Both the position numbers and the translations under genes were made by a program. Source: Streptomyces sp. NBC_01549 (GTDB lineage: Bacteria; Actinomycetota; Actinomycetes; Streptomycetales; Streptomycetaceae). From it: 64,000 nucleotides of DNA. The first letter of the stretch is position 1, and each line of letters begins with the position of its first letter. Of the stretch, positions 1 through 10,337 are shown piece after piece. Below the pieces are notes generated by a model. The model was given only the letters and a program-made list of their open reading frames with translations, was not told the DNA's origin and made no database searches. The DNA lies in assembly GCF_026339955.1 (NCBI RefSeq), contig NZ_JAPEPW010000001.1, positions 3,870,501 through 3,934,500 of the forward strand, read 5' to 3'.

Positions 1-174
1 ACACCTATCCTTGGAGTCGGTCGGACAGCGCGGTCCGTTCTGATTTATTCCCGGATGCCACGTCGCTAAGCGGCACCCCGCCGCGCGGCCACCACCCGGG
101 TTCCCTCCCTGACGAGCTTCAGACGAGCTTCCACACTCTTCAGCCGAGCTTCCACACTGCAAGGAGCCGCACCT

Positions 175-2907
<2,733 letters not shown>

Positions 2908-2924
2908 CCCCCCAAGAGCGACAG

Positions 2925-2964
2925 ACGGGTGCCCCCGCGTTCGTACGAACGCGGGGGCACCCGT
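2925..2964. terminator. Perfect 40-bp palindromic terminator after ppc
   Basis: Two 20-base arms (2925-2944 and 2945-2964) are exact reverse complements with no spacer; the hairpin would form with a small loop at TCGTACGA. It lies 18 bases past the ppc stop and 36 bases before the stop of the convergent membrane-protein gene, so it probably ends transcription from both sides. There is no long T-run, which is common for Streptomyces terminators. Confidence 0.85.
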
Positions 2965-2968
2965 CATT

Positions 2969-3008
2969 TCAAGAGCAGGTCACAGAACTCAAGAGCAGGT
3001 CACAGAAC
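2969..3008. repeat. Exact 20-bp tandem duplication
   Basis: Positions 2969-2988 are repeated exactly at 2989-3008. The second copy contains the stop codon of the minus-strand gene (3000-3002), so the extra copy lies just downstream of that gene. It looks like a recent slippage or recombination duplication and has no evident function. Confidence 0.8.
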
Positions 3009-3497
3009 CAGGAACGTGGCCGTCAGCTGCGCGATCCCCGCCCCCGCCAGCACCCACGCCGCCCGCCGCGACCGCAGGCCACCCGACACCACCACCGAGG
3101 CCAGCAGCAGAGCGCCACCCAGCGGCACCCAGGCATAGAGAAGGCCCGCCGGACCACTACGGACGACATCACTGCTCCCGGGCTTCACGGTCACCGTGTA
3201 CGTCCGGCCCCTGCGCACCGCCAACGCCTCGTCGATGGTGACCCGCGCCCGCGCCCGCGACCCCGTCGAGGTCGGCACGTACGTCCCCGTACAGACATCG
3301 CCTGAGCACCTGGTCACGGTCATCGTCCCCTGCTCCCGGCCCTTGCTCAGCATCACGTGCTGAGCCGTGCCCCAGGAACCCCAGACGCCCGCGATCAGGA
3401 TCAGCGCCGCGACCGTACCCATCGCCGCGAGCCGCCCGAACCGCAGCGCCGGATGTGCGCTCCGACGGGAGCCTCGATGTGCGGCGACGGCAGGCAT
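3000..3497 (-). CDS. Small membrane protein of unknown function
   Basis: I do not recognise a named family. The 165-residue product has a basic N-terminus, one transmembrane helix near residues 25-45 (AAMGTVAALILIAGVWG), an extracytoplasmic middle of about 60 residues with a Cys pair in CSGDVC, and two further hydrophobic helices at the C-terminus. The topology resembles small Streptomyces proteins annotated as integral membrane proteins. The ATG at 3497 is chosen because AAGGAT lies seven bases upstream; an ATG at 3524 has no good ribosome site. It converges on ppc. Confidence 0.7.
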   Translation of the reverse strand: MPAVAAHRGSRRSAHPALRFGRLAAMGTVAALILIAGVWGSWGTAQHVMLSKGREQGTMTVTRCSGDVCTGTYVPTSTGSRARARVTIDEALAVRRGRTYTVTVKPGSSDVVRSGPAGLLYAWVPLGGALLLASVVVSGGLRSRRAAWVLAGAGIAQLTATFLVL

Positions 3498-3602
3498 GGC
3501 GGCGATCCTTGGCCATGGCCGCACACCAGGTCAACTCCGGTCGGCTCCGGTGGGCGACAAGTCGGCAGTTGTACGCGTACATCGACCGCCCCCGAGAACC
3601 GA

Positions 3603-4214
3603 TCAGGAGTTGTACGTGCCCTGCGCCCGCTCCAGCCCCTCGATGACGAGGCACTCCACGGCGTCCGAGGCCCGGTCCACGAAGTAGTCGAGCTCCTTGC
3701 GCTCCGCCGAGGAGAAGTCCTTCAGGACGAAATCGGCGACCTGCATCCGCCCCGGAGGACGCCCGATGCCGAAGCGCACCCGGTGGTAGTCGGAGCCCAT
3801 CGCCTTCGTCATCGACTTCAGCCCGTTGTGGCCGTTGTCGCCACCGCCGAGCTTCAGACGCAGGACGCCGTAGTCGATGTCCAGCTCGTCATGGATCGCG
3901 ACGATGTTCGCCGTCGGCACCTTGTAGAAGTCCCGCAGCGCGGTCACCGGGCCGCCGGACAGGTTCATGTACGACATCGGCTTGGCCAGGATCACCCGAC
4001 GGTTCGCCGGACCCGGCGGGCCGATACGCCCCTCGATCACCTGCGCCTGCGCCTTGCCGGCCCGCTTGAACCTGCCGCCGATCCGCTCCGCCAGCAGGTC
4101 GGCCACCATGAAGCCCACGTTGTGCCGGTTCATGGCGTACTCGGGGCCGGGGTTGCCGAGGCCCACGATCAGCCAGGGGGCGCCCGCATCGGTCGTCACG
4201 TCGGTGTCTCCCAT
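3603..4214 (-). CDS. pth: Peptidyl-tRNA hydrolase
   Basis: Releases tRNA from peptidyl-tRNA dropped by stalled ribosomes; cytosolic and normally essential. The 203-residue product has the Pth signature near the N-terminus: VGLGNPGPEYAMNRHNVGFM, with the catalytic histidine in NRHN, followed by KPMSYMNLSG and the GGGDNGHNG loop, and the FGIGRPPGRM segment. AAGGA lies six bases before the ATG. It is the last gene of the glmU-prs-rplY-pth group and is separated from rplY by a hairpin. Confidence 0.97.
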   Translation of the reverse strand: MGDTDVTTDAGAPWLIVGLGNPGPEYAMNRHNVGFMVADLLAERIGGRFKRAGKAQAQVIEGRIGPPGPANRRVILAKPMSYMNLSGGPVTALRDFYKVPTANIVAIHDELDIDYGVLRLKLGGGDNGHNGLKSMTKAMGSDYHRVRFGIGRPPGRMQVADFVLKDFSSAERKELDYFVDRASDAVECLVIEGLERAQGTYNS

Positions 4215-4231
4215 GTGTCCTTGATACGCGG

Positions 4232-4262
4232 CAGCCGCCGCTCCTGGGAGGAGCGGCGGCTG
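4232..4262 (-). terminator. Hairpin between rplY and pth
   Basis: Fourteen-base arms 4232-4245 and 4249-4262 are perfect complements around a GGG loop. It sits in the rplY-pth gap, 17 bases before the pth ATG on the minus strand. It could be a partial terminator, an RNA processing or stability element, or a fold affecting pth translation; no T-run follows. Confidence 0.6.
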
Positions 4263-4296
4263 ACACAGATGAAGATTCCGGAGGGAATCAGGCCGA

Positions 4297-4884
4297 TCAG
4301 GCCTCGGCGGCCGCTTCGCCCGCGGCCTCGCCCTCGGGCTCCTCCGCCTGGGCGGACAGGACCTGAAGGACGACCGCGTCCTCGTCGATCGCCAGCGTGG
4401 TGCCCGCGGGGAGCGGGATGTCCTTGGCGAGGATGGAGGCGCCGGCCTCCAGGCCCGCGATGGAGACGGTGACCGACTCCGGGATGTGGGTGGCCTCGGC
4501 CTCGACCGTGAGGGTGTTCAGCACGTGCTCGAGCAGGAAGCTGCCCGGGGCGAGCTCGCCCTCGGTCTGGACGAAGACCTCGACGGTGACCTTCTCGCCG
4601 CGGTTCACGAGGAGCAGGTCGACGTGCTCGAGGAAGCCCTTGATGGCGTCGCGCTGGACGGCCTTCGGGATCGCCAGCTGGGTCTTGCCCTCGATGTCCA
4701 GGGAGAGCAGGACGTTCGGGGTACGCAGGGCGAGCAGCAGCTCGTGGCCCGGCAGCGTGATGTGGACGGGCTCGGCACCGTGGCCGTAGACCACGGCGGG
4801 AACCTTGCTGTCACGGCGGATGCGGCGGGCGGCGCCCTTGCCGAACTCGGTACGGGTCTCGGCGGCGAGCTTGACCTCGGACAT
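4297..4884 (-). CDS. rplY: 50S ribosomal protein L25 / general stress protein Ctc
   Basis: Binds 5S rRNA in the large ribosomal subunit. The 195-residue protein begins MSEVKLAAETRTEFGKGAARR, typical of the long TL5/Ctc form, and has the two-domain layout: N-terminal 5S-binding beta domain to about residue 95 and a C-terminal beta domain ending in an acidic, alanine- and glutamate-rich tail. The ATG at 4884 has GAGGAG just upstream on the minus strand; the frame runs 34 codons further upstream but without a ribosome site. Gene order prs-rplY-pth is conserved in many Gram-positive bacteria. Confidence 0.95.
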   Translation of the reverse strand: MSEVKLAAETRTEFGKGAARRIRRDSKVPAVVYGHGAEPVHITLPGHELLLALRTPNVLLSLDIEGKTQLAIPKAVQRDAIKGFLEHVDLLLVNRGEKVTVEVFVQTEGELAPGSFLLEHVLNTLTVEAEATHIPESVTVSIAGLEAGASILAKDIPLPAGTTLAIDEDAVVLQVLSAQAEEPEGEAAGEAAAEA

Positions 4885-4988
4885 GTGCACTCCTCGTAGA
4901 AATCTGGGGAAGGTGGTCACCCGGCCAAAACATCGGCCTGCTACGAAGAGCGCGTCGATAACGGACCGCCGCACACGCCTTCTCAAGC

Positions 4989-5045
4989 GGTACGGCCTCC
5001 CTCGCCGAGCAACTGTGACAGCTTACTGGGCGGGAAGGCCGTACC
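4989..5045 (-). promoter_or_regulatory. Inverted repeat in the rplY leader
   Basis: The ten-base arm at 4989-4998 is the exact complement of 5036-5045, with 37 bases between. It lies in the prs-rplY gap, 105-161 bases upstream of rplY. It may be an RNA stem in the leader or a pair of operator half-sites; I cannot tell which. Confidence 0.4.
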
Positions 5046-5061
5046 AGAAATCGATCTAGGC

Positions 5062-5093
5062 GAGGACCGTTCACCGGCCCTGCGCCGGTCCTC
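5062..5093 (-). terminator. Hairpin directly after prs stop codon
   Basis: Arms 5062-5069 and 5086-5093 (GAGGACCG and its complement) enclose a GC-rich loop. The hairpin abuts the prs stop codon at 5094-5096 on the minus strand, and probably terminates or attenuates transcription from prs into rplY. Confidence 0.55.
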
Positions 5094-6068
5094 CTACTGC
5101 TCCTCGAACAGGCTCGTCACCGAGCCGTCCTCGAAGACCTCACGGACCGCGTTGGCGATCGTCGGCGCGATCGACAGGACCGTGATCTTGTCGAGCTCCA
5201 GCTCACCAGGCGTCGGCAGGGTGTCCGTGAAGATGAACTCGCTGACCTTGGAGTTCTTCAGACGGTCGGCCGCCGGACCGGAGAGCACACCGTGCGTCGC
5301 GGTGACGATGACGTCCTCCGCACCGTGCGCGAAGAGGGCGTCGGCGGCGGCACAGATCGTGCCACCCGTGTCGATCATGTCGTCGACGAGAACACAGACG
5401 CGGCCCTTCACGTCACCGACCACCTCGTGGACGGTGACCTGGTTGGCGACGTCCTTGTCGCGGCGCTTGTGCACGATCGCCAGCGGGGCGTCCAGGCGGT
5501 CGCACCAGCGGTCGGCGACGCGCACCCGGCCGGCGTCCGGGGAGACGACCGTCAGCTTGGACTTGTCGACCTTCGCCCCCACGTAGTCCGCCAGGATCGG
5601 CAGCGCGAACAGGTGGTCGACCGGGCCGTCGAAGAAGCCCTGGATCTGGTCGGTGTGCAGGTCGACCGTGAGGATCCGGTCCGCGCCCGCCGTCTTCATC
5701 AGGTCGGCGACCAGACGCGCCGAGATCGGTTCACGTCCACGGTGCTTCTTGTCCTGCCGCGCGTAACCGTAGAAGGGCACGATCACGGTGATGCTCCGGG
5801 CGGAGGCCCGCTTCAGAGCGTCGATCATGATCAACTGCTCCATGATCCACTTGTTGATGGGAGCCGTGTGGCTCTGCATCAGGAAGCAGTCGGCGCCGCG
5901 CGCGGACTCCTGGTAGCGGACGTAGATCTCACCGTTGGCGAAGTCGAAGGCCTTCGTCGGGACAACCCCGACACCCAGCTTGTGGGCGACCTCCTCGGCA
6001 AGCTCGGGGTGGGCGCGGCCGGAGAAGAACATCATCTTCTTCTCGCCGGTCGTCTTGAACCCGGTCAC
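5094..6068 (-). CDS. prs: Ribose-phosphate pyrophosphokinase
   Basis: Makes PRPP from ribose 5-phosphate and ATP for purine, pyrimidine, His and Trp synthesis; cytosolic. At 324 residues it is class I length. Visible signatures are MMFFSGRAHPELAEEV at the N-terminus, the flexible-loop motif YARQDKKHRGREPISAR near 105, and the PRPP-binding loop VLVDDMIDTGGTI near 225. It lies 149 bases downstream of glmU, and the gap holds a three-copy 24-bp repeat (6090-6161). GlmU and PRPP synthase adjacency is conserved across Gram-positive bacteria. Confidence 0.97.
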   Translation of the reverse strand: MTGFKTTGEKKMMFFSGRAHPELAEEVAHKLGVGVVPTKAFDFANGEIYVRYQESARGADCFLMQSHTAPINKWIMEQLIMIDALKRASARSITVIVPFYGYARQDKKHRGREPISARLVADLMKTAGADRILTVDLHTDQIQGFFDGPVDHLFALPILADYVGAKVDKSKLTVVSPDAGRVRVADRWCDRLDAPLAIVHKRRDKDVANQVTVHEVVGDVKGRVCVLVDDMIDTGGTICAAADALFAHGAEDVIVTATHGVLSGPAADRLKNSKVSEFIFTDTLPTPGELELDKITVLSIAPTIANAVREVFEDGSVTSLFEEQ

Positions 6069-6089
6069 AGCACTGTCTCCTCAGAGGTG

Positions 6090-6161
6090 TCTCAGCTGGG
6101 GCATGAGAAAACTTCTCAACTGGAGTGCGAGAAGCGTTCTCAGCTGGGGGTGCGGGTGCGC
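6090..6161. repeat. Three imperfect 24-bp tandem repeats upstream of prs
   Basis: Copies begin at 6090, 6114 and 6138, each starting TCTCANCTGG. At the first two junctions the repeat creates the dyad GAGAA-N3-TTCTC (6105-6117 and 6129-6141) with centres 24 bases apart. The array is 22-93 bases upstream of the prs start, where an operator or leader structure would act. Confidence 0.7.
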
Positions 6162-6217
6162 ATTTATACGACTGCGCACTTATCACGGTACGCCGTGTCA
6201 GACGCACCTGATTCCGG

Positions 6218-7666
6218 TCAGGCTCCGCCATCCGGCTCCCGGGAGGCCACCTCGGCCGCCTTCGCGGCCGCGCTCCCGGGACGCTTGCGGGCCACCCAAC
6301 CCTCGATATTCCGCTGCTGGCCCCGGGCCACGGCCAACGAACCAGGTGGTACGTCCTTGGTGATGACCGAGCCCGCCGCGGTGTACGCGCCGTCCCCGAC
6401 CGTGACAGGAGCCACAAACATGTTGTCCGAACCGGTACGGCAGTGGGAGCCCACGGTGGTGTGGTGCTTCTCCTGCCCGTCGTAGTTCACGAAGACGCTC
6501 GCCGCCCCGATGTTCGAGTACTCACCGATCGTCGCGTCCCCCACATAGGACAGGTGCGGGACCTTGGTGCCCTCGCCGATCGTGGCGTTCTTCGTCTCCA
6601 CATACGTGCCGATCTTGGCCTTCAGCCCCAGGCGCGTGCCCGGCCGCAGGTACGCGAACGGGCCCACGGTCGCCTGCGGCCCGACCTCGGCGCCGTCGGC
6701 GACGGTGTTGTCGACACGGGCGCCGGAGCCGACCCTCGTGTCCTTCAGACGGCAGTTGGGCCCGACCTCAGCGCCCTCGGCGAGGTGCGTGGCGCCCTGG
6801 AGCTGCGTCCCCGGGTGGACGATCGCGTCCTGCCCGAAGGTGACGGTCACATCGATCCAGGTCGAAGCGGGGTCGACGACGGTCGCCCCGGCGAGCATCG
6901 CCTCGGTGAGCAGCCGGTCGTTGAGGATGCGGCGGGCCTCGGCGAGCTGGACCCGGTTGTTGATGCCGGCGATCTCCCGGTGGTCGCCGGCGACGGCCGC
7001 CCCGACCCGGTGCCCGGCCTCGCGCAGAATCCCCAGGACGTCGGTCAGGTACTCCTCACCCTGACTGTTGTCCGTCCGCACCTTCCCGAGCGCGTCCGCG
7101 AGGAGCTGCCCGTCGAAGGCGAAGACCCCGGAGTTGATCTCACGGATCGCCCGCTGCGACTCGCTCGCGTCCTTGTGCTCGACGATCGCGGTCACCGCGC
7201 CGCTGGCGCCGTCCCGCACGATGCGGCCGTAGCCGGTGGCGTCGGGGACCTCGGCGGTGAGCACGGTGACGGCGTTGCCGTCGGCGGTGTGGGTGGCGGC
7301 GAGCTGCCGCAGCGTCTCACCGCTGAGCAGCGGGGTGTCGCCGCAGACCACGACGACGGTGCCGTCGACGCCGCCGCCCAGCTCCTCCAGGCCCATGCGT
7401 ACGGCGTGGCCGGTGCCGTTCTGCTCCGCCTGCACGGCCGTCCGTACGCCGGGGTCGATCTCGGCGAGGTGTGTGGTGACCTTCTCGCGGGCGTGACCCA
7501 CTACGGCGACCAGGTTCTCGGGCTCCAACGCGCGCGCGGCCGCGAGCACATGGCCCACCAGGGAGCGGCCGCACAGTTCGTGCAGGACCTTGGGTGTGGC
7601 CGACTTCATACGGGTGCCCTCACCCGCTGCGAGAACGACGACGGCTGCCGGGCGATTGGCGCTCAC
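6218..7666 (-). CDS. glmU: Bifunctional GlcNAc-1-P uridyltransferase / GlcN-1-P acetyltransferase
   Basis: Makes UDP-GlcNAc, the precursor of peptidoglycan, in two steps. The N-terminal half is a RmlA-like nucleotidyltransferase with the loop LAAGEGTRMKS and the conserved GDTPLL; the C-terminal half is a left-handed beta helix of hexapeptide repeats with the acetyltransferase segment SYVGDATIGEYSNIG and VNYDGQEKHHT. A GTG at 7666, preceded by AAGGG, gives 482 residues and a normal N-terminus (SANRPAAVVVLAAG); the ATG at 7687 lacks a ribosome site. The glycine- and proline-containing C-terminal tail is typical of actinobacteria. Confidence 0.96.
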   Translation of the reverse strand: MSANRPAAVVVLAAGEGTRMKSATPKVLHELCGRSLVGHVLAAARALEPENLVAVVGHAREKVTTHLAEIDPGVRTAVQAEQNGTGHAVRMGLEELGGGVDGTVVVVCGDTPLLSGETLRQLAATHTADGNAVTVLTAEVPDATGYGRIVRDGASGAVTAIVEHKDASESQRAIREINSGVFAFDGQLLADALGKVRTDNSQGEEYLTDVLGILREAGHRVGAAVAGDHREIAGINNRVQLAEARRILNDRLLTEAMLAGATVVDPASTWIDVTVTFGQDAIVHPGTQLQGATHLAEGAEVGPNCRLKDTRVGSGARVDNTVADGAEVGPQATVGPFAYLRPGTRLGLKAKIGTYVETKNATIGEGTKVPHLSYVGDATIGEYSNIGAASVFVNYDGQEKHHTTVGSHCRTGSDNMFVAPVTVGDGAYTAAGSVITKDVPPGSLAVARGQQRNIEGWVARKRPGSAAAKAAEVASREPDGGA

Positions 7667-7741
7667 GGGGATGCCCTTCGGCTTCATGGGGTGGGGTGGA
7701 CATCCGCAGGATACCGGGGTGTTTCAGGGGGGACATGAGAG

Positions 7742-7769
7742 CGGGCCCTGACAGTGCTGTCAGGGCCCG
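7742..7769 (-). terminator. Terminator after tRNA-Gln
   Basis: Thirteen-base arms 7742-7754 and 7757-7769 form a perfect hairpin with a two-base TG spacer. It lies 12 bases beyond the 3' end of tRNA-Gln and 75 bases before the glmU start, separating the two units on the minus strand. Confidence 0.8.
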
Positions 7770-7780
7770 AGCTGCGCAGC

Positions 7781-7852
7781 TCCGCCGCTAGGACTCGAAC
7801 CTAGACCGAACACCTCCAAAGGGTGCCGTGCTGCCAATTACACTACGGCGGA
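7781..7852 (-). tRNA. tRNA-Gln (anticodon UUG)
   Basis: The 72-base minus-strand sequence folds as a cloverleaf: acceptor arms 5' TCCGCCG and 3' CGGCGGA, an anticodon stem GCACC/GGTGT around the loop CTTTGGA (anticodon TTG, complement of 7817-7819), and a T arm CTAGG-TTCGAGT-CCTAG. CCA is not encoded. It lies 15 bases after the stop of the minus-strand HTH protein. Confidence 0.96.
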
Positions 7853-7867
7853 TTGCTGCGTCAGACC

Positions 7868-8728
7868 TTACCTGAGCCGCGCCGCGGCGTCGGTGGTAAT
7901 CCCCTTCCACCAGCCTTCGATACGGCAGTACAACTCGGCACTCTGCAGGACTCTGATGACGAGGCAGCCACGGTAGTCGCTGCCGGTGTTCTTGCGGACG
8001 GTCTTCGGATTGTGCTTCTTCAGAGTCGGCTTCTGAAAGGCCGAGACGTCGACGCCGACCAGGTCGGCCCAGTAGTGCTGTGCGGCATCCACGTCGGCGG
8101 ATTCGTGGATCAGTACCGTGTACCGCAGCCGATCCCCAGTGACCTTGAGGAGGTCGAGCCAGGCCAGGTAGGTCTGGATCACTCCTGGGTCGCTGTTGAC
8201 GAAAATCACGCGCTCGCGACGGGCGTACGGCTTGCTCTTTGAGCCTTCGGCCCAGTAGAGCGCGACTCCGGCGATGAACAGCTCCCGGTCCGACAGTCGG
8301 TCGATCTCCGCGGCTGCCGCCTGTTTGGTCGCTTCGCGTTCTCGGTCCTGGGCTGCGCGCAGATGTGCGAGTCCCTCGTTCATGAGGGCTTGCTGTTCCT
8401 TCGGTGTGTAGCGCGGTTCGGGCTTCGGGAGATCCCGTACCCACAGTGAGATCGAGCTCTTCGAGCAGCCCAGCTCAGCTTGGATGCGGTCGTACGTCCA
8501 GCCCTGGAGCCTCAGCTCGCGAGCCTTGTCGCGGAGGTCGTCCTTGGCGTTCGGGCGCTTGGTCCACTCCGGGGGCGGCTCGCCCTCCAGGAGGCGGTTG
8601 AGGATGTCGTTGTTGTGGACGTGGAGGCGGTCGCGGATCTGGCGGCGGCTGAGTCCCGCCCGGCGCAGCGTGACCGCCCGTTCCCGTAGCCCCTCGAAAT
8701 CCGCGTACTTGTTCTGTGAATGTGCCAT
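7868..8728 (-). CDS. Two-HTH protein with LAGLIDADG-like half domain
   Basis: Function unknown. The 286-residue product has two resolvase-like helix-turn-helix segments (about residues 8-45, GLSRRQIRDRLHV, and 60-95, GWTYDRIQAELGCSKSSISLW), a helical Arg/Glu-rich linker, and a C-terminal domain from about 155 with FIAGVALYWAEGSKS and VIFVNSDPGVIQTYL. The last features resemble single-motif LAGLIDADG-type domains of homing endonucleases or WhiA-like regulators; this is inference from motif shape. The gene has visibly lower GC than its neighbours, suggesting transfer, and ends just before tRNA-Gln. The start is uncertain between ATG 8728 and ATG 8734; GGACGG lies seven bases before 8728. Confidence 0.7.
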   Translation of the reverse strand: MAHSQNKYADFEGLRERAVTLRRAGLSRRQIRDRLHVHNNDILNRLLEGEPPPEWTKRPNAKDDLRDKARELRLQGWTYDRIQAELGCSKSSISLWVRDLPKPEPRYTPKEQQALMNEGLAHLRAAQDREREATKQAAAAEIDRLSDRELFIAGVALYWAEGSKSKPYARRERVIFVNSDPGVIQTYLAWLDLLKVTGDRLRYTVLIHESADVDAAQHYWADLVGVDVSAFQKPTLKKHNPKTVRKNTGSDYRGCLVIRVLQSAELYCRIEGWWKGITTDAAARLR

Positions 8729-8883
8729 GGGCATGCCGTCCGGGCGGAATGTGATCTTCCGGGGATGAAGGGTGAGTGAATCAGCAGTTCGAGTGATATC
8801 GGTGGGTTTCGCTTCTGTTCGATTGCGGGGTGTGGTGGAGGCCAGGAGGTGAAAGTCGCCGGAAATGGGGCGGGGTGCGAACG

Positions 8884-8889
8884 TAGGCT
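8884..8889 (+). promoter_or_regulatory. -10 element TAGGCT, probable leaderless promoter of the histidine kinase gene
   Basis: TAGGCT ends six bases before the ATG at 8896. That spacing would place the transcription start at or next to the start codon. The GGAGG at 8890-8894 is only one base from the ATG, too near to serve as a ribosome site. The -35 region is weak. Confidence 0.55.
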
Positions 8890-8895
8890 GGAGGC

Positions 8896-10206
8896 ATGAC
8901 CACGACGGGGGAAGAGCACACCGCGGCCGGTACCGGGCCGTGGTGGTGGGTCAGATGGCGTAGTGCCGTGTTGGACGCGAGCCTCGCGTCGGCGTCGGCG
9001 GTGGAGTGTGCGATCGAGGGGATTCCGTTCGCGCGCGACGCGGGCCTGCCGGTTTTGGTGGGTGTGGTGTTCGGGCTGGTCGCCGGCTCCGTGCTGCTGT
9101 TGCGGCGCCGCTGGCCGATCGCGGTTGTGCTGGTGTCGATCGCCATCACGCCCGCCCAGATGGGTTTCCTGATGGGGCTCGTCGGGTTGTACACGCTCGC
9201 CGCGTCCGAGCTGCCGCGTCGGATCATCGGGGCGCTGGCGGGGATGTCCTTCGCGGGGATGCTGATCGTCACGTTCGTACGGGCGCACCAGGGCATGGGG
9301 GTGCGTGGGGACGTGACGATGGGGGACTGGTTCGTTCCGTTCGTCTCGATCGCGACCGCGATCGGGATGACCGCGCCGCCTGTCCTGCTCGGGTTGTACG
9401 TGGGGGCGCGGCGGCGGCTGATGGAGAGTTTGCGGGAGCGGGCGGACTCGTTGGAGCGGGAGTTGCAGCTGCTGGCCGAGCGGGCCGAGGAGCGGGCGGA
9501 GTGGGCGCGCAACGAGGAGCGGACGCGGATCGCGCGGGAGATGCACGACGTGGTGGCGCACCGGGTGTCGTTGATGGTGGTGCACGCGGCCGCGTTGCAG
9601 GCGGTGGCGCGGAAGGATCCCGAGAAGGCTGTGAAGAACGCCGCGCTGGTGGGGGACATGGGGCGGCAGGCGTTGACGGAGTTGCGCGAGATGTTGGGTG
9701 TGTTGCGTACGGGGGACGGGTTGTCGTCCGTGCGGGTGCGGGCGGTGCCGTTGGCGGCTGTGGGGGTGGCGGCCGCGGCGGCGGCTTCGCGGGCGGTGGA
9801 TGACGGGGCCGAGGGGCCGAGTCTTGCCGAGCTGGATGAGTTGGTGGGGCAGTCGGCGGCTGCGGGGATGGTGGTGGAGCTCTCGGTGGAGGGTGCTGTC
9901 CGGGGGTACGCGGCGCGGGTCGAGCAGACGGCGTATCGGGTGGTTCAGGAGGCTCTGACCAACGTGCACAAGCATGCGGCGGGGGCGAAGACGCATGTGC
10001 GGCTCGCTCATCGTGATGCGGAGATCGCGATGCAGGTCGAGAACGAGTGTCCGCCGGAGCCGGGGTCGGCGTCGGCGGTGGGTCTGCCCAGTGGTGGTAA
10101 TGGTCTGCTGGGGATGAAGGAGCGGGTTGCCGCGCTGGGGGGAGTGTTTGTGTCCGGGCCGACGGATTCGGGTGGATTCCGGGTGTCGGCGGTGATCCCG
10201 GCGTAG
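8896..10206 (+). CDS. Orphan two-component sensor histidine kinase (HisKA_3 type)
   Basis: Membrane sensor kinase that autophosphorylates on histidine and would signal to a NarL-type response regulator. In the 436-residue protein, five or six transmembrane helices fill residues 25-175, followed by a coiled coil (residues 178-210), the HisKA_3 box REMHDVVAHRVS near 215 with the phospho-acceptor His, and an HATPase domain with the N-box EALTNVHKHA and G-box GNGLLGMKERV. No response regulator gene is adjacent, so its partner is elsewhere. The signal sensed is unknown. The codons after residue 250 show unusually repetitive GG-rich sequence. Confidence 0.93.
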   Translation: MTTTGEEHTAAGTGPWWWVRWRSAVLDASLASASAVECAIEGIPFARDAGLPVLVGVVFGLVAGSVLLLRRRWPIAVVLVSIAITPAQMGFLMGLVGLYTLAASELPRRIIGALAGMSFAGMLIVTFVRAHQGMGVRGDVTMGDWFVPFVSIATAIGMTAPPVLLGLYVGARRRLMESLRERADSLERELQLLAERAEERAEWARNEERTRIAREMHDVVAHRVSLMVVHAAALQAVARKDPEKAVKNAALVGDMGRQALTELREMLGVLRTGDGLSSVRVRAVPLAAVGVAAAAAASRAVDDGAEGPSLAELDELVGQSAAAGMVVELSVEGAVRGYAARVEQTAYRVVQEALTNVHKHAAGAKTHVRLAHRDAEIAMQVENECPPEPGSASAVGLPSGGNGLLGMKERVAALGGVFVSGPTDSGGFRVSAVIPA

Positions 10207-10254
10207 GCCCTTCGGGGGGGCGCGGTTGTCGGCTGCGGGTGAGTGTGCGGGTGA

Positions 10255-10336
10255 GTGGGGGCTTGTCGCGCCCCGCGGCGGAGCCGCATATTTACACAGC
10301 CCCGCGCCCTTGAAGGCCGGGGCTGCGCCCCCGGCC
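10255..10336. repeat. Dispersed GC-rich intergenic repeat, copy A
   Basis: The segment GTGGGGGC..TGTCGCGCC..GGCGGAGCCGCA..ACA..CCCCGCGCC is closely matched at 62733-62799, and its core CCCCGCGCCC recurs near 25650, 50974, 51068 and 58150. It lies between the convergent histidine kinase and SUKH-3 genes. Copies contain small inverted repeats such as GGCCGGGGC/GCCCCCGGCC, so it may act as a terminator. Confidence 0.6.
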
Positions 10337-10337
10337 C

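Noticed and set aside
7781..8728. tRNA-Gln as an integration site for an element
   Set aside because: No integrase, no repeated tRNA 3' end and no excisionase is present; the neighbouring gene lies at the tRNA 5' side.
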